64,000 nt of DNA from Rhodocyclaceae bacterium (GTDB lineage Bacteria > Pseudomonadota > Gammaproteobacteria > Burkholderiales > Rhodocyclaceae): the NCBI GenBank assembly GCA_013791905.1, contig VMSX01000029.1, positions 124,001-188,000 on the forward strand, read 5' to 3'. This document shows positions 46,336-54,235 of this stretch, piece by piece. The first letter of the stretch is position 1, and the number at the start of each line of letters is the position of its first letter. Position numbers and translations under genes: made by a program. The notes under the pieces are model-generated. The model had not been told where the DNA came from, did no database searches, and was given only the letters and a program-made list of their open reading frames with translations.

Positions 46336-47967
46336 TTACTTCGCCACTTCCAGCGGGAGCACTTCCAAGCCTGCCGCCCCGAGTCCTACGGAACAGGGGC
46401 CATGCTCACCGGTGACGCGATAGCACTGCTTGCCCATGTGAATTTCGACGCCATCGTGGAGGGCTTGTTGCACATTGACGCGTGACTGTTGAGCGAGTTC
46501 GATCTTTTTCGCCAGCGTCTTCTCCTCCTCGCGCAGGGCCGCGATGCTGGCGGAAAGTGCTGCCGCCGTTGCCTGGGCCTTGTCAATCATCTCCGGGCGC
46601 AGCTTGCCGGGGTTTTTGCGCGAGAAATTGAGCAATTTGCTGATTTCGAGCAACTGGGTTTCCTGCCCATCGCGGGTCTTTGACTTCTCGATCATTTGCT
46701 TGTGCATGAGCGGATTGACACCAACCTCGCAATGGGTGTGCACACGATTGGGCGAGCCAAATACCTTGGCGGTGATGGAAAGCGTCGCCTGTACGTGGCC
46801 GCCGATGATATGGCCGCGCCGCTTGTTGCCGACCTGGATGTGGTTGATCGCGGTGAGTTCGCAATTCATGACCATGTCGTCGATGAAGATGCTGTCCCCA
46901 GCCTCAATCCTGGCCTGCTGGGCATATGCGGCATTGAAGCAGCCGGCGCAACGAATATGGTGTTCTTCAGTGGTCTTGCGACCGAGCCCGCCCAAGACGC
47001 CGCCCTTGACCACGATGCTGCCGCCGGCTTCCAGGGTGGCCGTTTCGACAACGCCACTGACTTCGATGTCACCGCTGACGCGCACGGTCATGCCGGAACT
47101 GATGTCGCCCTTGATCACCACGCTGCCATCGAAGTCGATGTTACCGCTGGCTGTATTGACTGCATTGACCCGGAACACCGGCTCGACCATCATGCCGCCG
47201 TGGATGATGACGGGTTGGCCGTTGGCGGCAGCGCGCAGCAGGTCGGGATTGTCGGGGGCGATTTCAGTGCCGGGCAGATTGGTGGCGAAATTCACTTCCT
47301 TGCCCGGCTTGGCCTCAATCGGCACCCCCAGCAGCGACAGGCCCGGCGTGCCCTGGGTCGGGGGGTGGCGGAGCATCAAGGCGGCGCCGGGATGAACCAC
47401 GGGGATTTCACCCAGATCCCGATAGTCGGTGTGGCCGGTTTCATCTTCGTGCGGCGTGCGGTTGCGCACTTCCGGAAGCAGGGATTCCAGTCGCCCATCG
47501 CGGCCATGCTCAGGCGGCTGGCCGCGGGCGACCACGTGCCGCTTGACGGCGCCGGCAGCAATGGCCGCATCAATTTCTTCCGGCAGCGTTCCCGCGCCGA
47601 TGCCGTGCTCAGCCAATGCCGCCATGACCGCTTCCCTGGTCATCGGGGCACCGCCTTCGGCTGCGTTGATATCCAGGTAAGCCTCTAGGCCATCGGGTGA
47701 AACATCGATATTCAGGCTGGCGTCGATGCACTCGGCAATCTTGATTTCGACGGCCGTACCAGAGTTGTAGTTGGCGAGCAGGGGGATTGCCGCCCTGGGC
47801 AGGTAGCGTAGCGCGCCATACCCCTGTGCCACCAGTTCGTCGCGCAGCCAAGCCTCATCGATGCTTTGGGATGTCGGGCCGGGTGTCGCAACAGCAATCA
47901 GGGCCTTGGCCGCCGGGTCGAGACGGAACTTCAGGTCGGATCTGTTGTGTGCCCCTGTTTCCATCAT
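46336..47967 (-). CDS. DUF342 / FapA-family protein
   Basis: 543 residues. The central FapA beta-helix region (VNTASGNIDFDGSVVIKGDI, VRVSGDIEVSGVVETATLEA, GGSIVVKGGVLGG) is clear, followed by a coiled coil (ASIAALREEEKTLAKKIELA). The N-terminal 150 residues are less conserved. FapA-like polymers are linked to flagella and polar complexes in some bacteria, but a role has not been fixed for most. Two adjacent ATGs could start it (47967 or 47964). It is the first chromosomal gene to the right of the island. Confidence 0.88.
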   Translation of the reverse strand: MMETGAHNRSDLKFRLDPAAKALIAVATPGPTSQSIDEAWLRDELVAQGYGALRYLPRAAIPLLANYNSGTAVEIKIAECIDASLNIDVSPDGLEAYLDINAAEGGAPMTREAVMAALAEHGIGAGTLPEEIDAAIAAGAVKRHVVARGQPPEHGRDGRLESLLPEVRNRTPHEDETGHTDYRDLGEIPVVHPGAALMLRHPPTQGTPGLSLLGVPIEAKPGKEVNFATNLPGTEIAPDNPDLLRAAANGQPVIIHGGMMVEPVFRVNAVNTASGNIDFDGSVVIKGDISSGMTVRVSGDIEVSGVVETATLEAGGSIVVKGGVLGGLGRKTTEEHHIRCAGCFNAAYAQQARIEAGDSIFIDDMVMNCELTAINHIQVGNKRRGHIIGGHVQATLSITAKVFGSPNRVHTHCEVGVNPLMHKQMIEKSKTRDGQETQLLEISKLLNFSRKNPGKLRPEMIDKAQATAAALSASIAALREEEKTLAKKIELAQQSRVNVQQALHDGVEIHMGKQCYRVTGEHGPCSVGLGAAGLEVLPLEVAK

Positions 47968-48119
47968 GTTCCCTTGAAATGATTCCTGTGCCTTTGTGCC
48001 GGAATTTCCAACGAACTGCCTTCCCGTTACTTAGGATAACGGAATTCTGCGGCAACCCGGTCGGCTTTGTCTCCGGCGCTGCCGCTGGATGATCGGGAAA
48101 AGGCCTTAGTATTGCGCTC

Positions 48120-49712
48120 ATGGATCCCGTCCGCGCCTACCATGAACGCTCCAAGCATCACCTCGACCGCTATGCCCCCGGTCCCGGCGGTTTGGACTGG
48201 GCCACGCAGCCCGATCCGTTCCGCCGCTATGCCGGCGCGCCGGAACTGGCGCTGCCGTTGCTCGATGCCGACCTCCCGGTCTGCTGGGACGATTTGTTCG
48301 GTGCCGCTGTACAGAGCCAGGCTTTCAATGCGGACAGCATTGCCAGCCTGCTGCAACTCTCACTTGGCCTGTCGGCCTGGAAAACCTATGGTGGCAACCG
48401 CTGGGCCCTGCGCTGCAACCCATCCTCTGGCAACCTGCATCCCACCGAGGGCTACCTGATTAGCCCGGACCTGCCGGGATTGCCGGCCGGCGTCCATCAC
48501 TATCGGCCCGACCAGCATTGCCTCGAACAACGCGCGGCCGCGCCGTTCTCCTGGTCGGGTGGCGTGCTGCTGGCCCTGACCGGCATCCACTGGCGCGAGG
48601 CGTGGAAGTACGGCATGCGCGCCTTCCGCTATTGCCAGCACGATTGCGGCCATGCCCTGGCGGCCCTGTCCTATGCCGCCGCCGCCCACGGCTGGCAAGT
48701 GCATTTGCTTGAAGAGTGGGGTGATGACGCAATTGCCGCCCTCACCGGAGTGGATCGCGCCGGCGACTTTCCAGCGAACGAGGTCGAGGCACCCGAAGCA
48801 CTGGTCTGGATCGGGCCGGGTGCGGCTCCCGCTCCCGCAGCTGCAGAAGTGCTGCACTTTCTGGACGGGATTGAGTGGGTGGGCACGGCCAACACCTTGA
48901 GCCCCGCGCACCACGACTGGCCTGACATCCCGGCAGTCGCCGCCGCCACGCACAAGCCCGCCGGCAGCCGCGCGCCAGCCGTCGTGCCGACCCCGCTGCC
49001 GGCGCTGGCGCCCGCTGCGCAAACACCAGCCAGCCGGCTGATCATCGGTCGGCGCTCCGCCCAAGCCTTCGACGGCGTCACCGCCATCAGCGCACAGCAT
49101 TTCTTCCGCATGCTCGACGCCTTGTTGCCGCGCGCCGGCCAGCCGCCCTGGGCGCTGCTGGAAGCCGAGCCATGCGTGCATCCGGTGCTGTTCGTGCATC
49201 GTGTCGATGGCCTGGAGCCGGGCATCTACTGCCTGCCGCGCGCGCCGGCCGCGCTTGCCACGCTGCGCGCCGCCATGCGGCCGGACTGGCTCTGGGCCGC
49301 AGTGCCTGACTGCCCCGACCACCTGCCGCTCTACCTGCTGGCGCCGCTGGATGTGCGCGAGTTTGCCGTCACGACATCTTGTCATCAGGACATCGCCGGT
49401 GATTCCGCCTTTTCACTGGGGATGCTGGCGCGCTTTGACGACATCGGCCCGGAGCAAGCCTGGCGCTACCGCCAGCGCTTCTGGGAAGCCGGCATGCTGG
49501 GCCAGGTGCTCTACCTCGAAGCCGAAGCCGCCGGCATCCAGGGCACCGGCATCGGCTGCTATTTCGACGATGAAGTACATCGCGCCCTCGGCCTCGACAC
49601 GACCAGCTTCCAGGATATCTACCACTTCACCGTCGGCAAGGCCGTGATCGATGCCCGGCTCGGCAGTGAAACGGCGTACGCGCACCTTGGTGAAACGCGG
49701 CGGCGGATCTGA
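48120..49712 (+). CDS. SagB-type double nitroreductase-like dehydrogenase
   Basis: 530 residues with two nitroreductase-like halves. N-terminal half: RWALRCNPSSGNLHPTEGYL near residue 95, the FMN-binding signature of SagB/ThcOx proteins, and RAFRYCQHDCGHALAALSYA. C-terminal half: RRSAQAFDGVTAISAQHFFR and a second GQVLYLEAEAAGIQGTGIGC. In peptide-antibiotic clusters SagB oxidises azolines with FMN. No RiPP precursor or YcaO gene is nearby, so this orphan form probably has another oxidoreductase job. Confidence 0.85.
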   Translation: MDPVRAYHERSKHHLDRYAPGPGGLDWATQPDPFRRYAGAPELALPLLDADLPVCWDDLFGAAVQSQAFNADSIASLLQLSLGLSAWKTYGGNRWALRCNPSSGNLHPTEGYLISPDLPGLPAGVHHYRPDQHCLEQRAAAPFSWSGGVLLALTGIHWREAWKYGMRAFRYCQHDCGHALAALSYAAAAHGWQVHLLEEWGDDAIAALTGVDRAGDFPANEVEAPEALVWIGPGAAPAPAAAEVLHFLDGIEWVGTANTLSPAHHDWPDIPAVAAATHKPAGSRAPAVVPTPLPALAPAAQTPASRLIIGRRSAQAFDGVTAISAQHFFRMLDALLPRAGQPPWALLEAEPCVHPVLFVHRVDGLEPGIYCLPRAPAALATLRAAMRPDWLWAAVPDCPDHLPLYLLAPLDVREFAVTTSCHQDIAGDSAFSLGMLARFDDIGPEQAWRYRQRFWEAGMLGQVLYLEAEAAGIQGTGIGCYFDDEVHRALGLDTTSFQDIYHFTVGKAVIDARLGSETAYAHLGETRRRI

Positions 49713-49713
49713 T

Positions 49714-49761
49714 CGCCGTCCCGCCAGTCCCACGGGGATTCCCTGCGGTCACGCCGACTTT
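49714..49761 (-). repeat. 24-bp repeat split by a 24-base insertion
   Basis: CGCCGTCCCGCCAG (49714-49727) and CGCCGACTTT (49752-49761) are the two ends of the repeat; CGCCGACTTT would normally follow directly. The intervening 24 bases include CACGGGGATTCCCTGCGG, which is partly self-complementary. Confidence 0.7.
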
Positions 49762-49816
49762 TCAAATGGCTATGGGAAATTCGAGCCTGGCCGCTTTTCT
49801 GTTTTTGCCCTAATAA

Positions 49817-50428
49817 TCACGTCCATAGCACAGCTCGCAACGGCGAGCTGAGGGCGACAAACCCAAGAACATTGGCGACCACGGTTGCCCAAAACTTGGC
49901 GCGGAAGGATGCCTTGTTGGATTTGTGGCGTAACACCTGCTGAGCGACAATTGCGCCCGGCCAGCCGCCCACAAGTCCCAAGGCCAGTAAAGTATCTTCA
50001 CTGATACGCCAACTCTCCGCGGTAGCGGCTGACTTGTCCATGGCGTAGAAGACAAAGCACACCAGACTAGCGCCAAGATAGAGGCCCGCGACCCAATTTG
50101 GGACTTTCCAAATCAAGGCGGTTAAAGCGAAGACGACAAAGAATGCCGGAATCGCGAAATAGCTCGCCGTGCCCCACTGCGCTGGATTGTCCTTGCGAGC
50201 CCGGACATTGCGGCGAACTTCATTTACAACTTCAACGCGTTTCGCTCGCTTTTTTCCATCAGGGGACATTTCAACCTCAAACGTCACACGCTGGCCGACT
50301 TCAGGCCGACCAGAGCGGGCAACAAAGGCTTTGATATGCAGGAAAATTTCTTGGCCTCCGTGGCGAGGCTCTATGAACCCGAAGCCACGTTCATCGTTCC
50401 AGGTTTTTACGGCGCCTTCGATGCGCAT
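49817..50428 (-). CDS. Cold-shock domain plus DUF1294 membrane protein
   Basis: 203 residues. Residues 1-66 are a cold-shock OB fold with GAVKTWNDERGFGFIEP and an RNA-binding HIKAF; residues 85-200 hold three or four membrane spans of DUF1294 (FYAMDKSAA, LLALGLVGGWPGAIVAQQVL, HKSNKASFRAKFW). The fused form is widespread and its role unknown. It may tie RNA binding to the membrane. A TTCGTTAGAA sequence upstream of its start may be a degraded recombination site. Confidence 0.9.
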   Translation of the reverse strand: MRIEGAVKTWNDERGFGFIEPRHGGQEIFLHIKAFVARSGRPEVGQRVTFEVEMSPDGKKRAKRVEVVNEVRRNVRARKDNPAQWGTASYFAIPAFFVVFALTALIWKVPNWVAGLYLGASLVCFVFYAMDKSAATAESWRISEDTLLALGLVGGWPGAIVAQQVLRHKSNKASFRAKFWATVVANVLGFVALSSPLRAVLWT

Positions 50429-50473
50429 GATTTTGGATTGAGTTCTAACGAATACTGCGGCTGTGGTGTGGGT

Positions 50474-50923
50474 TCAGCGGGCTGAAACTGCCGCAACCAC
50501 AACGAGCACACCAAGCCAGAGATTGAGCGCGACCAGCTGGCGAATGCGGTTCAGTGTCTGGGCCGCTGCTGGCCAGGCGGTTGCCGAGCAGTCCGCTCGC
50601 AGCTTGGGGAACAGCACCCAGTAGACGTAGGCGAAGACCGCAGCCATCACGAGGCCAAGGGTCAGCATGACATGCCAGCCGCCAGGCGCTTGGCCGAACC
50701 CAACTGGCAGCAACATTGCCAGGCCGGTTCCGAGCAGGATAATCACCGCGACGGTCATGTAAGGCAGAAAGCGAGCAAACGTGGCGACCCAGAGCGGCAG
50801 GCGCTTGGGTGGGTCGAGAACCTCAACGGCGGCTGGGCGTAGGCAGAAATATGCGAAGAACATGCCGCCGAGCCAGGCCATGGCGGAAATAAGGTGTAGG
50901 AACAGCAGTAGTTGTCGGAGCAT
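50474..50923 (-). CDS. CopD-family membrane protein
   Basis: 149 residues with four membrane spans. FLHLISAMAWLGGMFFAYFC with an early histidine and later YMTVAVIILLGTGLAMLLP match the CopD/DUF2269-like proteins thought to move copper or carry haem. No CopC or metal regulator is adjacent. It lies in the attC-bearing patch; about 28 bases separate its ATG from the attC right end. Confidence 0.75.
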   Translation of the reverse strand: MLRQLLLFLHLISAMAWLGGMFFAYFCLRPAAVEVLDPPKRLPLWVATFARFLPYMTVAVIILLGTGLAMLLPVGFGQAPGGWHVMLTLGLVMAAVFAYVYWVLFPKLRADCSATAWPAAAQTLNRIRQLVALNLWLGVLVVVAAVSAR

Positions 50924-50951
50924 GGTGTGCGTTCTCCAGGGTGATTGAGCG

Positions 50952-51032
50952 GCTTTACGTATAGTTTAAGGGGCGCGGAGACAGTAAGCGAAGCTTGCTG
51001 GCGGAGCGTCCCTCTCGAAGCGATTGTTAGAC
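50952..51032 (-). repeat. Integron attC-like site
   Basis: Read on the minus strand it runs from GTCTAAC to GTAAAGC (consensus RYYYAAC and GTTRRRY, one mismatch). Inside, CAGCAAGC and GCTTACTG form a near-perfect arm pair around TTC, and GAGGGACGC faces GCGCCCCTT. The stop codon of the DUF6804-like gene lies within GTCTAAC, as is usual for gene cassettes. No integrase gene is seen. Confidence 0.65.
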
Positions 51033-51320
51033 ATTGGTTTTTACGGCCTTGGCTGTTGTGAGAAGCAAAATACCAGAAGCAACGTCTACAACCGCCCAAA
51101 TTTCCTTCGGAAAATGAATCTTGATGATCGGGTTGAAAACCAGTGCCATGAAGCCGTAGACCCAAGGCAATGCTTTGCAATTTTTGTCGAAGGCGATAAA
51201 CGCGGCAAAGGCGAAAACGCCAGTCGCGACCAACCGTAGAAGCATGTAGTATCCATATGGCATCGGTGCTGCTCCAAGGAACAACATGGCTGCGGTTACA
51301 TAAATGACAGCAGGTGGCAT
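51027..51320 (-). CDS. DUF6804-like small membrane protein
   Basis: 97 residues from ATG 51320, three to four short membrane spans. FMALVFNPIIKIHFPKEIWA near the C-terminus is the segment I associate with DUF6804. The start overlaps the stop of the next gene (ATGA), and the stop lies in the attC-like site, so both genes probably form one cassette. Function unknown. Confidence 0.65.
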   Translation of the reverse strand: MPPAVIYVTAAMLFLGAAPMPYGYYMLLRLVATGVFAFAAFIAFDKNCKALPWVYGFMALVFNPIIKIHFPKEIWAVVDVASGILLLTTAKAVKTNV

Positions 51321-51925
51321 CAGTAATATGCCCGAGATTTCTCGGCCAGATAAGCAACGGAAAATTGCACAATTAGACCGATGGACATAACTACGCCAAA
51401 TATGACTAGGACGTTCAGCAGAGAAACCCCAACCAACAAAATGGCGAGAATAGTGAGGATGTAAGCGGCCTCGATAAAGAATGTTGTAATCATGGCGTAC
51501 TCGTTCCCAGACTGAAGGTCTTTTTGTGCGAGCCAGACAATTGGGCCGGTTGCAATACCGTATGACCAAATGAGCACGGGAATTATTGAATCTGCGTCAG
51601 CATGTTTAGTGTAGTAGATGAGTACGAGAATGCACCAGGCCGTGAGAACTCCAACTGTGTAAATTGTGCTCAGTAGGCCGAAGAAATACCCACCGATCTT
51701 GTTGCCTTTTTCCAGCATAACAGCCGCCGGTCCGGCAAAAATTAGCCCCGGTGCCATCGCGAGGCCAAGGCCCATGCCTGCGACAAGCAACGCCAAGATT
51801 CCGTAACCAATAAGCCCCCATTCGCCTAGGATGGCGAGCCATATGCCGGAAACGACTCCTCCGAACATATTCAGTATTCCGAGTGGGACTGCCAACACTG
51901 CCAATAATCTTGCGAACGCTTCCAT
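51320..51925 (-). CDS. Multi-span membrane protein, unknown function
   Basis: 201 residues with five or six hydrophobic spans and few charged residues (VSGIWLAILGEWGLIGYGIL, later IGLIVQFSVAYLAEKSRAYY). GGAGG lies close to the ATG at 51925. It is coupled to the DUF6804-like gene by an ATGA overlap. No family is recognised. Base composition looks AT-richer than flanking genes, consistent with an acquired cassette. Confidence 0.6.
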   Translation of the reverse strand: MEAFARLLAVLAVPLGILNMFGGVVSGIWLAILGEWGLIGYGILALLVAGMGLGLAMAPGLIFAGPAAVMLEKGNKIGGYFFGLLSTIYTVGVLTAWCILVLIYYTKHADADSIIPVLIWSYGIATGPIVWLAQKDLQSGNEYAMITTFFIEAAYILTILAILLVGVSLLNVLVIFGVVMSIGLIVQFSVAYLAEKSRAYY

Positions 51926-52226
51926 ATGGCCTCCGTAAATGCCTACCAGTTATTCGCCAGACCCACCGGTCCGTACTATTGGAATTCTCAGAACAAGCTG
52001 GTGCGTCGTAACCGCCTGATTCATCGCATTTGTGACGAGGTAGTCTGTCCGCATATGCAATGATAGTACGGACAGATGCTGGTGGGTTGTTATTGAATTG
52101 GGGCAATGGTTTGCTTTGATGGAAATTCATGACGGCCCGATTCTGGCCGACTAGCGCCGTCCCACCAGCGCCGACTTTTCAAGTAGCTAGAATACGTTCC
52201 TCACCAGACGCATACCCACACCCGCC
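51926..52226. other. Intergenic region with inverted repeats upstream of terB
   Basis: No gene is supported. GCCTACC at 51941-51947 (minus GGTAGGC) could be the outer core of a cassette. A perfect 11-bp inverted repeat GTCCGTACTAT/ATAGTACGGAC lies at 51969-51979 and 52063-52073, flanked by CCACC and GGTGG. One 24-bp repeat lies close to terB. Confidence 0.55.
52155..52178 (-). repeat. Dispersed 24-bp repeat, intergenic copy upstream of terB
   Basis: On the minus strand AAAGTCGGCGCTGG followed by TGGGACGGCG; one difference from consensus. Confidence 0.8.
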
Positions 52227-52700
52227 ATGATCGCTAACATCAAGGATTTCTTCAACCAGTTCATCGAGCCCGGCACCCGACCGAATGAGGCGGGCGGCGC
52301 GCATGCCTTGCAGGTTGCCACCGCAGCCCTGCTGCTGGAAGTCATGCGCATGGACAGCCGGATCGCCGATGAGGAGCGGGTCGCCATCGGTGCGGTTCTG
52401 CGTCAGCAGTTCGGTCTGGGCGCCGACGAATACGCAACCTTGATTGCACTGGCAGAACAGGAAGCCCATCAGGCCAACGACTACTACCAGTTCACTTCGC
52501 TGATCAACAAAACCTGCAGCGCCGCGCAGAAAAACATCATCATCGAAAACATGTGGCATGTCGCGATGATCGACGGGCACCTCGATGCCCACGAATTGCA
52601 CCTGATGCGCAAGATCGCCGACCTGCTGTATATCAGTCATGCCGATAATATTGCCGCCAAGCAGCGGGCCCGCAAAACGGCCAAGCTGCCGCCTGGTTAG
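52227..52700 (+). CDS. TerB-family protein
   Basis: 157 residues, all helical. VATAALLLEVMRMDSRIADE and IIIENMWHVAMIDGHLDAHE are the paired acidic TerB/DjlA segments that bind metal in related proteins. Despite the name, most lone TerB proteins are not tied to tellurite resistance. It is cytoplasmic and nine bases upstream of the MFS gene. Confidence 0.85.
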   Translation: MIANIKDFFNQFIEPGTRPNEAGGAHALQVATAALLLEVMRMDSRIADEERVAIGAVLRQQFGLGADEYATLIALAEQEAHQANDYYQFTSLINKTCSAAQKNIIIENMWHVAMIDGHLDAHELHLMRKIADLLYISHADNIAAKQRARKTAKLPPG

Positions 52701-52709
52701 TCGCGGCGT

Positions 52710-53924
52710 ATGACGTCCACTACAACTGTCCGTGCCGATGCCATAGTGATTGCGTTGGTCGGCATGGCACATGCCACCTCGCACGTCTTTCACTTGTTGC
52801 TGCCCCCGTTGTTTCCGCTGTTGATGGTCGACTTCGATTTTGGCTACACCGAGGCCGGGTTCCTGATGACGGTGTTTTTTGTCATCTCGGGCACCGGCCA
52901 GGCCTTTGCCGGGATACTAGTCGATCGCTACGGTGCGCGCCGCGTGCTGCTGGCCGGTGTGGCCCTGCTGGCGGCCTCCGGCCTGGCGCTGGCGGCGGCG
53001 GCCAACTATGCGATGCTGCTTGTGGCGGTGGTGCTGGCCGGCCTCGGCAATTCAATCTTCCATCCGGCGGATTTCTCGCTGCTCAACCAGAAAGTTTCGC
53101 CACCCCGGCTGGGCTATGCGTTTTCGGTGCACGGCCTGTCGGGCAACCTGGGTTGGGCGATTGGCGTGACTTTGTCCGGCATGGCGCTGGCCTGGGGCAG
53201 CTGGCGCGGCGCCGGCGTTGCGGCGGTGTTGCTCGCGCTGTTGTCGATTGCCACGCTGCTGTGGGCGCGGCCGCTGCTGGATGACGACCGGCCGAAAGTC
53301 GGCGCTGGCGGGACGGCGCCGGGCCGCACCTTCGCGTTCCTGAATACGCCGGTGATCTGGCTGGCCTTCGCGTTTTTCCTGCTGATTACCGCCGCCTTTG
53401 CCGGCTTGCAGAGTTTCTCCGCACCGGTACTGGGTGGCATTTACGGGATTTCGCTGGCTGCCGCCGTGGCCGGGCTGACCGGCTATTTGCTGGGTTCGGC
53501 GGCGGGCATGGTGATTGGTGGCATTGTTGCTGCGAAGGTGCAGACGCATGACCGCACGGTCGGGATGGCCCTGGTCGGCGCGGCGCTCTTTGCCACCGCA
53601 CTGGCCACCGGCTTGCCGCCAGCCTGGAGCGTGATTCCGCTGATGGTCGGCATTGGCATCGGCGTAGGCATCTCCGGACCGTCCCGCGACCTGCTGGTGC
53701 GGCGCATTGCCACCAATTCGCTGGCGGGCGGCAACGCGTCGCCGGCCTTTGGCCGGGTCTATGGCTTTGTCTATTCGGGCCTCGATGTCGGCATGGCGCT
53801 GGGGCCGCTGGCGTTTGGCGCGCTGCTCGATGCCGGCGGGATGGACGGGGTATTGCCGGGCGTGGCGTTGCTGCAGATCATGGCGGTGCTGACGGTCCTC
53901 GCCATGGGCCGCCGGGCCGGCTAG
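52710..53924 (+). CDS. MFS transporter
   Basis: 404 residues with twelve membrane spans. VDRYGARRVLLAGVALLAAS is the loop 2-3 MFS motif; FHPADFSLLNQKVSPPRLGY and FSVHGLSGNLGWAIG resemble the fosmidomycin-resistance (Fsr) branch. The central loop codons PKVGAGGTAPG come from an exact copy of the 24-bp repeat. Substrate unknown. It is probably co-transcribed with terB. Confidence 0.88.
   Translation: MTSTTTVRADAIVIALVGMAHATSHVFHLLLPPLFPLLMVDFDFGYTEAGFLMTVFFVISGTGQAFAGILVDRYGARRVLLAGVALLAASGLALAAAANYAMLLVAVVLAGLGNSIFHPADFSLLNQKVSPPRLGYAFSVHGLSGNLGWAIGVTLSGMALAWGSWRGAGVAAVLLALLSIATLLWARPLLDDDRPKVGAGGTAPGRTFAFLNTPVIWLAFAFFLLITAAFAGLQSFSAPVLGGIYGISLAAAVAGLTGYLLGSAAGMVIGGIVAAKVQTHDRTVGMALVGAALFATALATGLPPAWSVIPLMVGIGIGVGISGPSRDLLVRRIATNSLAGGNASPAFGRVYGFVYSGLDVGMALGPLAFGALLDAGGMDGVLPGVALLQIMAVLTVLAMGRRAG
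53295..53318 (+). repeat. Dispersed 24-bp repeat, consensus copy inside the MFS gene
   Basis: Exact AAAGTCGGCGCTGG-CGGGACGGCG. Translated as K-V-G-A-G-G-T-A in the cytoplasmic central loop. Confidence 0.85.
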
Positions 53925-54235
53925 TTAATTTTCATGATGCGTGAGCTACGCCCCCGATCATGAAAGACACCCGCCCCCCTTTGTGCGCCGTTGGCGCATC
54001 CCTCGCTTTGCTCCGGACCGCTGCTGCGCAGCGTCCTGCGGCCTGCGGCCTGGTGCCCCCCTCGCGGGGTGTTCTAGACGGCTCGCTGCGCTCGGCTATC
54101 ACGGGGCGCGGTGGTTCGGGGTCGGCGCGGATTGCGGCTGGAGCCGCGTGCCGCGTTTACTTGGGGCGGCCCGGCGCAAACACTGTATTTCACGCTAAAG
54201 CATTATTCGCGTCATCCGTCCGGCCAGGCCTGCGC
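53925..54235. other. Intergenic region between convergent genes, filled by repeat sequence
   Basis: No gene. Most of it is intergenic hairpin element D in reverse orientation plus GC-rich sequence with short palindromes (CTGCGCAG, GCCTGCGGCC). Confidence 0.6.
54058..54183 (-). repeat. Intergenic hairpin element, copy D
   Basis: On the minus strand GTGTTTGC and GTAAACGC (8 bp with two G-T pairs) enclose GCCGGGCCGCCCCAA (54161-54175). GCGGC/GCCGC (54134-54147) and CCCC/GGGG (54058-54069) follow, and GAGCGCAGCGAG lies between. Confidence 0.75.

Noticed and set aside
45891-46485. Short ORFs across the right island border
   Set aside because: They cross attR and the terminator and lack start signals.
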